The position numbers and the translations under genes were made by a program. A DNA stretch of 43,476 bases from Shewanella chilikensis (GTDB taxonomy: Bacteria; Pseudomonadota; Gammaproteobacteria; Enterobacterales; Shewanellaceae), in the NCBI RefSeq assembly GCF_002836945.1, contig NZ_NIJM01000034.1, forward strand, positions 1-43,476, read 5' to 3'. Below are positions 35,175 through 43,455 of this stretch, piece after piece; the stretch's first letter is position 1, and every line of letters starts with the position of its first letter. Under the pieces are notes generated by a model that worked only from the letters and a program-made list of their open reading frames with translations, made no database searches and was not told the origin of the DNA.

Positions 35175-35993
35175 TCATCGTAGTAAGGCATGGTTATTTA
35201 GCCGTACAGGAAGAAGTTCTGCCGGTACTGAAAAGAGATATCCTTGTAAACCATCATAGGGCACAAATTCCATCGCTAAAAACTGATCCAAATTCTCGAC
35301 CTTTTCAACAATCACTTTAAGCAAGGCTTTATCCTTCAACTGATAGACATGCTCAATAAAATCTGCTCTTATCTTCTCAGAGTATTCAAAACCATTAGGC
35401 AAAATCAGCTTAATATAGTCAACACATCCTGTCCTTATCCAACATTGCCTTAGATCTCCTTCAGGCTCAAAATCATCTAAAGCTATTTTTAACCCCAGAT
35501 CATGTAGTTTTGCCACACTAATAAAAGCCGGGTGAGCACAATCAGGGTTTAAACGCTCAGTTATCTCAATAACCAACTCAATATCTTGCTGTTTTAATGT
35601 GTCATTGAGCCAAATCAACTCAGCTTCCAATGCCATTATCACCCTAGCTTCCACATTAATAAACAAACGTTTTATTTTACGTCCGGTCAAAGCCAGTACA
35701 TCAAGGTTTCTATAATCAATCACAGCTAACTGGTGTAACTGTTCCAATGATAGATTCAATAGTTCTTTATATTCTAGATTCTGATAAAAAAACTCTACAT
35801 TCTTGTGTTGCATTCCCGGCCTAAACAAAACCTCATATGCAATACTCTTTATACAGCCATTAACCTCTCTGGTAACTATTTCTTGTAAGTGGGCCCGCGT
35901 CAAAGGTTTATAATCCGCTTGAAAGTGAGATACTCCTGTAGGGATTCCCTCCTTACATGTATGGATATTGCTGCTTCTCTGCTGCGTTAACAT
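35175..35993 (-). CDS. EAL-domain protein (c-di-GMP phosphodiesterase or binder)
   Basis: A 272-residue cytoplasmic protein that is almost only an EAL domain. The signature residues are largely kept though the motif reads EVL: E54 in YEVLFR, N113 in INVEARVIM, E143 in VIEITE, D173-D174 in ALDDFEPEG, K195 in YIKLILPNG, E230 in VIVEKVEN and Q250 in LQGYLF. The loop is degenerate in parts, so it may degrade c-di-GMP or only bind it. AAGGAGGGAG precedes the ATG, a very strong ribosome site. The gene is AT-rich compared with the core genes and is divergent from the ToxR-like regulator at 36304. Confidence 0.85.
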   Translation of the reverse strand: MLTQQRSSNIHTCKEGIPTGVSHFQADYKPLTRAHLQEIVTREVNGCIKSIAYEVLFRPGMQHKNVEFFYQNLEYKELLNLSLEQLHQLAVIDYRNLDVLALTGRKIKRLFINVEARVIMALEAELIWLNDTLKQQDIELVIEITERLNPDCAHPAFISVAKLHDLGLKIALDDFEPEGDLRQCWIRTGCVDYIKLILPNGFEYSEKIRADFIEHVYQLKDKALLKVIVEKVENLDQFLAMEFVPYDGLQGYLFSVPAELLPVRLNNHALLR

Positions 35994-36303
35994 ACTCCCT
36001 CCTTAAACCACAGGAATCAACTACCACAAACAAGATGACACCCTGTTAAATCAATAACATTAGCCTGGTAACCTGGAGGTTCTCACCAAAATCATTGTTC
36101 TTATAGTTATAAAACCTAATAAATAAAAGAAGACAAATAACAACTCAAAATCCAACAATTCTCACAGCAAAACAACAAGTTGCAATCTTAACATTTCTTT
36201 GATTAACAATTTATAACCTGAACTGCTGGATTTTTTATCACTTATTATTAGAATGAAAACATGTAGAAGATTAGGTTGAAGCCAAAAATCAATAGGATCC
36301 AAG
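35994..36303. other. AT-rich divergent control region
   Basis: 310 bp between the EAL gene and the ToxR-like gene. No ORF, terminator or strong inverted repeat is seen; the sequence is clearly AT-rich with several A and T tracts, as in binding regions of ToxR-like and H-NS-like proteins. Promoters for both divergent genes must be here, but none stands out. Confidence 0.45.
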
Positions 36304-37116
36304 ATGGACACCACCAAAGGAAGGGAAAACATCACTGTTCGCCTAAACAACGGCAACCCAACCATAAGCACAAACACCAGAAGATATAAGTGTTCAACCC
36401 CAGAGCTTTATATATTAAAAGAGATGTATAACAATAAAGGGCAAGCAGTAAGCAGAGACAAATTGTTATCGACAGGCTGGAACGGCAGAGTAGTCTCTCC
36501 AAACTCTATTCCTGTGGCCATCGCTAATATAAGACGTGTATTCAGGGAAATATCAGGCAATGAATTAATATTTACAGTCAAAGGGTTTGGATATGGCTTA
36601 GACACAATGCAAGATCATATCAAAATTGAATTCATTTTAGACAATCAAGAAAAGCCACCCACTGAACAAGGTCAAAATACAGAGTCAGCGAGTCAGTCAA
36701 AACAAAGTCAACCTTCTTCAATCAAGATAATTTCAATAATAATGGCATCAATCTCATTGTTTTTTATACCATTTACTATAAAAATATCAGTGACAGAAAA
36801 CCTTCCTGAAGTAGACATTTACACTGATGGAAAAACAAAAATAATAACCCTTACAGAAATAAAAAATATGGATGAACAAAAAGAAATAAAATCACTCATT
36901 CACAAGCTGAATTATAAGTTACTTGGAACTGTCGATTTCCACGATCTCAAGTCAGAAATAAACGATGATAAAGATACAATAATTCTCAGTTATGGCACAG
37001 GTGTTTTTTCAATTGACTGCATTAACAAGTCACACAATAAAATCAGTACTTATGTCAGCCACAATGAAATATCCATATACAATAAAATCAAGGATGGAAC
37101 TGCATGTCAAAGCTAG
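36304..37116 (+). CDS. ToxR/CadC-like membrane-anchored winged-helix regulator
   Basis: A 270-residue one-component regulator. The N-terminal OmpR-type winged helix (about 10-105) shows STPELYILKEMYNNKGQAVSR, SIPVAIANIRRVFRE and FTVKGFGYGL, the usual end of the wing. A linker rich in Q, S and E (115-138) leads to one transmembrane helix (about 140-161) and a periplasmic domain of about 110 residues with two cysteines (C239, C268), as in ToxR. Such proteins bind DNA while membrane-bound and sense periplasmic cues. The last 13 bases overlap a gene for a small membrane protein, so the pair resembles ToxR/ToxS. A target may be the divergent EAL gene. Low GC suggests acquisition or fast divergence. 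Confidence 0.82.
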   Translation: MDTTKGRENITVRLNNGNPTISTNTRRYKCSTPELYILKEMYNNKGQAVSRDKLLSTGWNGRVVSPNSIPVAIANIRRVFREISGNELIFTVKGFGYGLDTMQDHIKIEFILDNQEKPPTEQGQNTESASQSKQSQPSSIKIISIIMASISLFFIPFTIKISVTENLPEVDIYTDGKTKIITLTEIKNMDEQKEIKSLIHKLNYKLLGTVDFHDLKSEINDDKDTIILSYGTGVFSIDCINKSHNKISTYVSHNEISIYNKIKDGTACQS

Positions 37117-37604
37117 AAAGAATAGTGCCATTTATTATTCCCCTCGCATTTCTGCTGGCTTCTATCATAGTCAACTTAATTTATGACTATCACGATGTTC
37201 AAGATATTGACGGTCTGTACCGAGTAATAAAAAATGTTGAAGGACCAGATAACCAGATTAAGCGGATCAGCTTTTCCCTTTATATTGACATGGAGTCCGA
37301 AAGCTTCTGGGGTTGGTTACAACTTGATGATAACAAAGATAAATTTGAGGGTAAGATACTCTTTTCCGGCAAAATCTCCAGGTTGGCGTTACATGATAAT
37401 TCAGTGCAAGTCGAACAGGTTAAAGTCTACCCAGTCTCGACCGACTCCCTGGAGGCCTTGTTTGACAATCCTGCACTGTCACTGTTGAAGCTATTGCTGG
37501 CGACTAATTATAAGGTGGTATGGCACTACACCTTGGTCGACAGCGTTTTTTGTTTCTCCAACGAAGCAGATGACAGCCTCAGATGTATGCAGAAAGTCAT
37601 CTAG
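37104..37604 (+). CDS. ToxS-like single-pass periplasmic partner protein
   Basis: A 166-residue protein with a short cytoplasmic start (MSKLER), one transmembrane helix (about 7-27) and a periplasmic domain of about 135 residues with strand-like segments (SFSLYIDMESESFWGWLQL, FEGKILFSGKISRLALH). Two cysteines are near the C-terminus. Its ATG lies inside the end of the ToxR-like gene (13-bp overlap). I do not see sequence identity to ToxS; the call rests on topology, size and gene fusion-like coupling, as in ToxR/ToxS, TcpP/TcpH and VtrA/VtrC pairs. Confidence 0.65.
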   Translation: MSKLERIVPFIIPLAFLLASIIVNLIYDYHDVQDIDGLYRVIKNVEGPDNQIKRISFSLYIDMESESFWGWLQLDDNKDKFEGKILFSGKISRLALHDNSVQVEQVKVYPVSTDSLEALFDNPALSLLKLLLATNYKVVWHYTLVDSVFCFSNEADDSLRCMQKVI

Positions 37605-37750
37605 TCTCACAATTTTTATTGATGCTGACCATTTCCGGGTTCTGGAAATCTCGGTCGATAACGCCGGGACCGCTATTCCCACAAGCCAATGTAAATCCAG
37701 GCAACTGCTACACTCTACAAAATAGGGAAGCGCACAACAAAGGAACTGTT

Positions 37751-39271
37751 ATGCCCATAGCCAGAGTTGCCACCCGAGCCGCCAAAGGTGTGGAGGCGCC
37801 TCAAGTACTGGTCGAAGCTCACCTCTCCAACGGCCTGCCGGCCTTCAATCTGGTGGGGTTGCCGGAAGCTTCGGTCAAGGAAGCCAGAGAAAGGGTTCGC
37901 AGCGCCATAATCAATGCGGGTTTTGAGTTCCCTATGCGCAGGATAACCATCAATCTGGCACCGGCCGATCTGCCCAAGCAGGGTGGACGTTACGACCTTC
38001 CTATTGCCATTGGCATCCTGGCAGCATCCGGACAGCTGCCACTGAAATCCCTGGACGAGCATGAATTTGTCGGTGAGCTTGGGCTGTCCGGTGAGGTCAG
38101 GCACTGCACTGGGATCCTGCCGGTGATCATTGCCGCCCGTCAAAGAGGTATCAAACTGGTATTGCCACAGGATAACCGTAGTGAGGCGGATTTGGTGGGC
38201 TATCAACAGTGTTGCCTGGCCCAGCACCTGCAACATATTGCCGCCTATCTGCACGGGCAGCAAACCCTGCCGGGGATAGTGCCGGGAACCGAATGGCTGG
38301 AACAATCCAAGCCACACTCAAGTGACTGCCTGTCGGAAGTCATAGGCCAATATCAAGCCAAACAAGCACTGGAAATCGCGGCAGCCGGCGGGCATAACCT
38401 GCTGATGCTGGGGCCACCTGGTACAGGCAAAACCATGCTGGCCAGCCGGATAATCTCACTCCTGCCTCCCATGAGTTATGAAGAGGCGCTGGAAGTGGCG
38501 GCAATTCATTCAGTGGCCGGCATGGCCACTGAGCCGGGGGAATTTTATCGCCGCCCGTTTCGCGCTCCGCACCATACCAGCTCGGCCATCTCTTTAGTGG
38601 GTGGCGGCTCGATTCCCAAACCCGGCGAGATTTCGCTGGCTCACCTTGGGGTGCTGTTTCTCGATGAAATTGCCGAGTTTCCCCGCAAGGTACTCGACTG
38701 CCTGCGTGAACCCATGGAAACCGGCCATGTCATCATCTCCCGCGCCGCAGCCAAACTGCGCTTCGATGCCCGTTTTCAACTTATCGCCGCCATGAACCCC
38801 AGCCCCTGTGGTGATGCAGGCCCGGGAAGCCGCGCCAGCCCAGAGCAGATCCGCCGTTACCTGGCCCGGCTGTCTGGCCCTTTCATTGACAGATTCGACC
38901 TCACCATAGAGGTGCCCAAACTCCCGCCAGGCGCCTTGACCTCAGAGGCGGCGCAGGGTGAAACCAGTGAGCAGATTGCCGCCAGAGTCGCTGCGGCCAG
39001 GGAGCTGCAACTCAGCCGCGCCGGCGTACTCAATAGTCAGTTGGGCAGTAAGGAATTGAAGCAGGCAGGTTTCAAACCCGGCGATCTGGCGTTTCTCGAA
39101 CAGAGTGTCAATCAGCTGGGATTATCAGTGCGCAGCTTTCATCGGCTGCAACGAGTGGCGCGCACCATAGCCGATCTGCAGCTCAGCCCCATGGTCGAGC
39201 GGCGCCATCTGGCTCAGGCCCTGGGTTATCGGGCGATGGACCGTTTGCTGGCCAGCCTGCAACAGCTTTAA
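37751..39271 (+). CDS. comM: YifB/ComM-family magnesium-chelatase-like AAA+ ATPase
   Basis: A 506-residue ATPase, the same length as E. coli YifB. The N-terminal ChlI-like fold (MPIARVATRAAKGVEAPQV to about 170) precedes the AAA+ core with Walker A GPPGTGKT, Walker B LFLDEIAEF and AAMNPSPCGDAGPG. The C-terminal domain ends QALGYRAMDRLL. In competent relatives ComM is a helicase that aids branch migration during natural transformation. The ATG at 37751 follows AAAGGAAC; an upstream in-frame extension overlaps the ToxS-like gene and is not supported. In E. coli yifB sits beside the ilv operon; here it is about 11 kb away. Confidence 0.93.
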   Translation: MPIARVATRAAKGVEAPQVLVEAHLSNGLPAFNLVGLPEASVKEARERVRSAIINAGFEFPMRRITINLAPADLPKQGGRYDLPIAIGILAASGQLPLKSLDEHEFVGELGLSGEVRHCTGILPVIIAARQRGIKLVLPQDNRSEADLVGYQQCCLAQHLQHIAAYLHGQQTLPGIVPGTEWLEQSKPHSSDCLSEVIGQYQAKQALEIAAAGGHNLLMLGPPGTGKTMLASRIISLLPPMSYEEALEVAAIHSVAGMATEPGEFYRRPFRAPHHTSSAISLVGGGSIPKPGEISLAHLGVLFLDEIAEFPRKVLDCLREPMETGHVIISRAAAKLRFDARFQLIAAMNPSPCGDAGPGSRASPEQIRRYLARLSGPFIDRFDLTIEVPKLPPGALTSEAAQGETSEQIAARVAAARELQLSRAGVLNSQLGSKELKQAGFKPGDLAFLEQSVNQLGLSVRSFHRLQRVARTIADLQLSPMVERRHLAQALGYRAMDRLLASLQQL

Positions 39272-39444
39272 TGACCCATGTGAATTGATGCCTGCATGTT
39301 AGGCGAATCAACAAAGGGGCCAATGGTCATAAACCAAGCGTCCAGAAAAAGCAAAGCAAAACCGCTGAAAGCACCTTGGCTTCAGACTAGGTACAGGCCG
39401 CCTTTGTTAAAGTAGAACGCCATTTCACTGACAAGGAGCCCAAG

Positions 39445-39813
39445 ATGAAACCATTGATGCGTTCCCTTTCCATCAGCTCCATGCTGACGTTAACCGCCTT
39501 ACTCTGGGGTTGCAGCGATGTCATCAGCGAACAATACCCCACCGAAGCCGAAGCCCGGGCTGAAGGAGTATTCGAGCGAGGCTGGCTGCCACCGATATTG
39601 CCGCCCTCGGCCACGGAGATAAAGGTCAACAATGATCTGGACAACAACAGCTCCAGCGGCAGTTTCCGCCTGCCCGCCGCGGCAATTAGCGAGTTCACTT
39701 CTCAGTTAAAAGCCGAAGAAGGTCTGGCCAACAGCTGGTATTACCGCGAAGGCGACTCCCTGTGGATCTTTCGCCTGACCCAGAACGGAGTTATCCAGTA
39801 CCAACTGCAGTAA
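39445..39813 (+). CDS. Small predicted lipoprotein
   Basis: A 122-residue protein with a lipoprotein signal: MKPLMRSLSISSMLTLTALLWGC, lipobox LLWGC with the lipidated cysteine C23, followed by SD, which does not carry the inner-membrane retention aspartate at position +2, so outer-membrane sorting is likely. The mature part has a low-complexity asparagine/serine stretch (NNDLDNNSSSGS) and ends in strand-like WIFRLTQNGVIQYQL. AAGGAG precedes the ATG. No family is recognised. Confidence 0.7.
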   Translation: MKPLMRSLSISSMLTLTALLWGCSDVISEQYPTEAEARAEGVFERGWLPPILPPSATEIKVNNDLDNNSSSGSFRLPAAAISEFTSQLKAEEGLANSWYYREGDSLWIFRLTQNGVIQYQLQ

Positions 39814-39832
39814 GGCTTCAGCTAGATAACGG

Positions 39833-39892
39833 TTACAGCTTGGCCAACAGGAAGGCCAACTCGGCCACATTGTGGGCGGTATCTGTCTTTAC
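39833..39892 (-). pseudogene. Possible 3' remnant of a gene
   Basis: A minus-strand open stretch just past caiA encodes about 19 residues with the look of a real protein end (VKTDTAHNVAELAFLLAKL, stop at 39833-39835), but an in-frame stop precedes it and there is no start codon. It could be the tail of a decayed gene, or chance. Confidence 0.25.
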
Positions 39893-39899
39893 CTAAAGA

Positions 39900-41036
39900 C
39901 TAGACATACTCCCGAAGCACTTCCCGGCCCAGCGTCAGCACCTGCATCTCTTCCGAGCCGCCGGAAACTCTGTCGACCCTCAGATCGCGCCAGAAACGGC
40001 TGATGCGATGCTCGCCGGTGATCCCCTGGCCGCCAAACACCTGCATGGCATTGTCGACCACATCGAAGGCCGCCTTGGAGCAGTAAAGCTTACATTTGGC
40101 GGCATCGCCCGGGGTCATTTGGCCGTTGTCAGCCTTCCAGGCGGTGTGATAAATCATGTTCTTCATGTTGGTGAGCTGCACCGACATATAGGCAAACTTT
40201 TCCTGGATCAGCTGCGTCTTGGCGATCGGCAAGTCAAACTGTACCCGCTTGTTGGCGTAACGGGCGGCATCTTCGAAGGCGCAATAGGCGCAACCATAGT
40301 TGCTGCAGGCAATGAGGAAACGCTCCAGATCAAACTCCTTCTTCACCCTGGCAAAACCGTTGCCTTCGGTGCCGAAGAAGTCCTTTTCCTCCAGCTCTAC
40401 GTTGTCGAACTCCACCACACAGCAGCTGTCCATCTTCAGTCCCAGCTTGGGCAAGTGGCTGACAGAGATCCCCGGTTTACTCATGTCGACAAAAAACTCG
40501 GAGAAAATCGGTTCGAAGCTGGCGGAATCTTTGGCCATCACCACCAGATAAGGGGTCTCGGCGGCACTGGTGATATAACATTTGGTGCCATTGAGGTAGA
40601 CCTTGCCCTTCTTCCGGGTGTAAGTGGTCTGCAGACTGCGCACATCCGAGCCGGCATCCGGCTCGGTGACCGCCGAGTTCCACACCTGTTTGCCAGTACC
40701 AATATAAGCCATGATCTTATCGATCTGCTCCTGGGTGCCTTCCTGTAATATGGTAGGAAAACCCGCCATCTGATAAAGCACATAGGTTGGCGCACCGAGA
40801 CGGCCCAACTCTTCCCAGATCAAGGCCAGAGTCACCAGACCTGCATCGCTGCCGCCGTATTCTTCCGGAAGCAGCAAACTATCCAGCCCCAGCTTGGCCA
40901 GCTCTCTGACAAAACGCTCAGGATATTCATTGTTGTCGTCGCAGGTGGAGAAATAGCATTCCCAGTCCTCCTGTGACATCAGGTCTCTTACTCCTGCAAT
41001 AAATGCTTCTTGTTCGTTTGTCAGTCGATAGTTCAT
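39900..41036 (-). CDS. caiA: CaiA-like acyl-CoA dehydrogenase (crotonobetainyl-CoA reductase)
   Basis: FAD-containing acyl-CoA dehydrogenase of 378 residues that follows E. coli CaiA (380) from end to end: [100 protein letters not shown]. CaiA reduces crotonobetainyl-CoA to gamma-butyrobetainyl-CoA in anaerobic carnitine metabolism. No other cai or fix genes are within this window, so the substrate here may differ. GAGG precedes the ATG at 41036. It is divergent from gloC across 348 bp. Confidence 0.85.
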   Translation of the reverse strand: MNYRLTNEQEAFIAGVRDLMSQEDWECYFSTCDDNNEYPERFVRELAKLGLDSLLLPEEYGGSDAGLVTLALIWEELGRLGAPTYVLYQMAGFPTILQEGTQEQIDKIMAYIGTGKQVWNSAVTEPDAGSDVRSLQTTYTRKKGKVYLNGTKCYITSAAETPYLVVMAKDSASFEPIFSEFFVDMSKPGISVSHLPKLGLKMDSCCVVEFDNVELEEKDFFGTEGNGFARVKKEFDLERFLIACSNYGCAYCAFEDAARYANKRVQFDLPIAKTQLIQEKFAYMSVQLTNMKNMIYHTAWKADNGQMTPGDAAKCKLYCSKAAFDVVDNAMQVFGGQGITGEHRISRFWRDLRVDRVSGGSEEMQVLTLGREVLREYV

Positions 41037-41384
41037 CGATACCTCAGCAAGTTTTCATCAGTAAGCAGGATACCTATCGAAACTCTGCGACAGGTACCTA
41101 CGGCAGTATAACCCCAGGCATATTCGAGTCAATCCAGTTAGAAATGCTGGAACATGGTCAATATTATAGAAATTAGCCCGCCATCCCTTTGAGCTATTTC
41201 ACAATAATCCAAGTGAAATAGATTATTCAACAACAAGATATAAATTTAAAGCCTGAAGCAATCCATTTAATGAATTAAAAAATAAAATCACAGAAAATAA
41301 GTTATGATTTATTGAGCAATATCAACCAATAGAATCCATCCACCAGTAAACTCAATTTATATTTATATAATCGTGGAGATATAA
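41037..41384. other. Divergent control region between caiA and gloC
   Basis: 348 bp, AT-rich toward gloC, no ORF. It contains a perfect 9-bp inverted repeat (41194-41221), listed separately. Promoters for caiA (right to left) and gloC (left to right) must lie here; no strong sigma-70 pair stands out. Confidence 0.5.
41194..41221. promoter_or_regulatory. Inverted repeat upstream of caiA and gloC
   Basis: CTATTTCAC (41194-41202) and GTGAAATAG (41213-41221) are perfect inverted copies with a 10-bp spacer, two helical turns between centres. The form suits a dimeric regulator's operator. It is not a CRP site, whose arms are TGTGA then TCACA. Confidence 0.4.
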
Positions 41385-42032
41385 ATGACTCAAAATGTAA
41401 ACTTCAAAATTATTCCCGTAACTCATTATAAACAAAATGCCTGTGTTGTTTGGCAAGATGGTTGCAACAAGGCCGCTGTAATAGATCCAGGTGGTGAAGT
41501 AGAGAAGATAACAAGTTTTATTGAAGACAATAAACTGGAGCTGGATAAGATACTCCTGACCCATGGTCATATAGATCATATCGGTGCAGCCAGATTATTG
41601 GCCGAAAGTTCATCGACCGAAATACTCGGCCCTCATAAGGATGATACTTTTCTGTTTGATATGCTGCCGGAGGAATGTCGTCTATATCAATTTCCCCACT
41701 GTGATGTCTTTTATCCAGACCGCTTTCTTGAGCAGGATGACACTATTTGGGTCGGCGAGTTACAACTTCAGGTGATTCATTGTCCGGGCCATACACCAGG
41801 CCACCTGGTATTCTTTGCCCCGGCGGCCAAGTTGGCCTGGGTTGGCGATGTGCTGTTCAGACACTCCATAGGCCGCTGCGATTTTCCCGGCGGGAATCAC
41901 GCGGCGCTGCTGGATTCCATCAAGAACAAACTCTGGCCGCTGGGGGGAGATACCTGCTTTATTCCCGGTCATGGCCCCATGTCCACTTTTGCTGAAGAGC
42001 GGCGCCACAACCCTTATGTCGCCGACCATTGA
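41385..42032 (+). CDS. gloC: Type II glyoxalase (metallo-beta-lactamase fold), GloC/YcbL-like
   Basis: A 215-residue MBL-fold hydrolase, the same length as E. coli YcbL (GloC), which hydrolyses S-lactoylglutathione in methylglyoxal detoxification. Metal ligands are in THGHIDH (H60, H62, D64, H65), HCPGHTPGH, VGDVLF and PGHGP. VVIDPGG-like AAVIDPGGE and FRHSIGRCDFPGG match the family. GTGGAGAT precedes the ATG. Hydrolase class is certain; the exact substrate is by family. Confidence 0.9.
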   Translation: MTQNVNFKIIPVTHYKQNACVVWQDGCNKAAVIDPGGEVEKITSFIEDNKLELDKILLTHGHIDHIGAARLLAESSSTEILGPHKDDTFLFDMLPEECRLYQFPHCDVFYPDRFLEQDDTIWVGELQLQVIHCPGHTPGHLVFFAPAAKLAWVGDVLFRHSIGRCDFPGGNHAALLDSIKNKLWPLGGDTCFIPGHGPMSTFAEERRHNPYVADH

Positions 42033-42039
42033 AGCTGTT

Positions 42040-42059
42040 GCCGCCTCCTTGGAGGCGGC
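42040..42059 (+). terminator. Probable terminator after gloC
   Basis: GCCGCCTCC (42040-42048) and GGAGGCGGC (42051-42059) form a strong GC stem 7 bp after the gloC stop, followed by GATTTTCGATATTTTT. The T run is broken, so efficiency is uncertain. Confidence 0.65.
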
Positions 42060-42108
42060 GATTTTCGATATTTTTAATAAGCAGCGTTTGATAGTTAGTA
42101 TCTGATAA

Positions 42109-43455
42109 TCAGTGTTTTACAAATCCGGCAACACTGGTATCCGCCAAGGTCATGCCACGGGTTTCCGGTGCCAGCAAGATGGAAACCACCAGGCCCAGCA
42201 GTGAAATACCGGCGCCAGCCATCATGGTCCAGGAAACCCCATAAGCGTTCATAAATACAGGCAAAGCATAGGTCGATAGTATGGTGCCTATTCGGCTAAA
42301 AGACATCACGGCCCCCACTGCCGAAGCACGGATATCGGTAGGGAACAATTCATTGGGGTAGAGCCACTGCAAGATCCCCGGACCACCTGAGCAGAAGGCG
42401 TACATACCAAAGGCCGCAATCACCACCCAGATACCGGGCGAGGACACCAGCCCCAGCATCGCCAGTGACAAGGTCATCATGGCAAAGCTGATGATAAGCA
42501 GTGGCCGGCGGCCCATGGAATCCAGCCAATACATGGCCGGGATACAGCCTATGATAAAGAAGGCGCTAATGATGATGTTGCCAAGTGCCGAGTCTTTGCC
42601 ATCGTAGAACCCCAAGGCCCCAACTATCTGCGGCCCAAAGGTGTAGATGGCAAACATGGGGATAATTTGGCAGGTCCAGATAGTGCCGATAAAGATAATC
42701 ATGGTGAAGTTGCGTTTTTCGAACAGCTTACAATACTGGGTATCGATCTTCTCTTCCGCTTCAATATGAATATTGCCGCCAAAGTACTGTTGCATAACCT
42801 GCTTATACTCAGCGATACGGCCCTTGCGCAGCAGCCAACGTGGCGACTCGGGTAGATGGAAACGCCCAAGCAGGATAACAAGACAAGGTATCAAGCCGCT
42901 GCCCAACATCCAACGCCAGCCACCCTCGAGATCGTAAAGCAGATAACCAACCGCATTGGCCGCAGTAGCGCCCACGTACCACATCAGCGCGATAAAACCC
43001 ATGGTAAAGGCGCGCTTCTTGGTTGGGGAGAACTCGGCCACCATGGAGGTGGCAATGGGGTAATCGGCTCCAATCACCACCCCGATAAGGAAGCGCATCA
43101 CCACTAATTCTATTGGGGATGAGACGAACATGGTGGCGACAGATAACACGGCTATTGCTATGATATCTATCAGGAACATTAACTTGCGACCAAACAAATC
43201 AGCCACATAGCCAAAGAGTGCAGTACCGACAAACAGGCCCACCAGGGTAGACGCCCCAACCAAACCAATCCAGTTGGCATCCAACTGCATCTCGGGGATA
43301 AGTTGCTCCAGCGCCAAACCAATAATGACCAGAATATAACCGTCGAGGAAGGGACCACCACTGCCCCAAAACATGATTTTCTTATGTAATGGCGTAAACT
43401 CCATTTCATCGAACTTTTTAGGGAAGGTGCGAATAAGTCCGAGATGTGAGATCAT
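42109..43455 (-). CDS. MFS metabolite transporter, sugar-porter-like
   Basis: Inner-membrane transporter of 448 residues with about 12 hydrophobic helices and the sugar-porter pattern: GYVADLFGRK between helices 2 and 3 (near 83), RFLIGVVIGADYPIATSMVAEFSP (near 121), LPESPRWLLRKGR before the central loop, LDSMGRRPLLI in the second half, and PETRGMTLAD at the end. It resembles enteric YgcS-type carriers of carboxylates or sugars. The ATG at 43455 follows AGGT; a second ATG at 43404 lacks a ribosome site. The first codons (GLIRTFP) coincide with a 19-bp copy of the dispersed repeat. The gene fits wholly in the window. Substrate unknown. Confidence 0.8.
   Translation of the reverse strand: MISHLGLIRTFPKKFDEMEFTPLHKKIMFWGSGGPFLDGYILVIIGLALEQLIPEMQLDANWIGLVGASTLVGLFVGTALFGYVADLFGRKLMFLIDIIAIAVLSVATMFVSSPIELVVMRFLIGVVIGADYPIATSMVAEFSPTKKRAFTMGFIALMWYVGATAANAVGYLLYDLEGGWRWMLGSGLIPCLVILLGRFHLPESPRWLLRKGRIAEYKQVMQQYFGGNIHIEAEEKIDTQYCKLFEKRNFTMIIFIGTIWTCQIIPMFAIYTFGPQIVGALGFYDGKDSALGNIIISAFFIIGCIPAMYWLDSMGRRPLLIISFAMMTLSLAMLGLVSSPGIWVVIAAFGMYAFCSGGPGILQWLYPNELFPTDIRASAVGAVMSFSRIGTILSTYALPVFMNAYGVSWTMMAGAGISLLGLVVSILLAPETRGMTLADTSVAGFVKH
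43422..43440 (-). repeat. Fragment of dispersed repeat inside transporter 5' end
   Basis: GGAAGGTGCGAATAAGTCC matches 29290-29308 at 18 of 19 positions. Only this terminal part of the repeat is recognisable here, and it is translated as part of the transporter N-terminus. Confidence 0.6.

Noticed and set aside
41194..41221. CRP/FNR site upstream of caiA
   Set aside because: The arms are in the opposite order to the CRP consensus and the spacer is 10 rather than 6 bp. Kept only as an unassigned inverted repeat.
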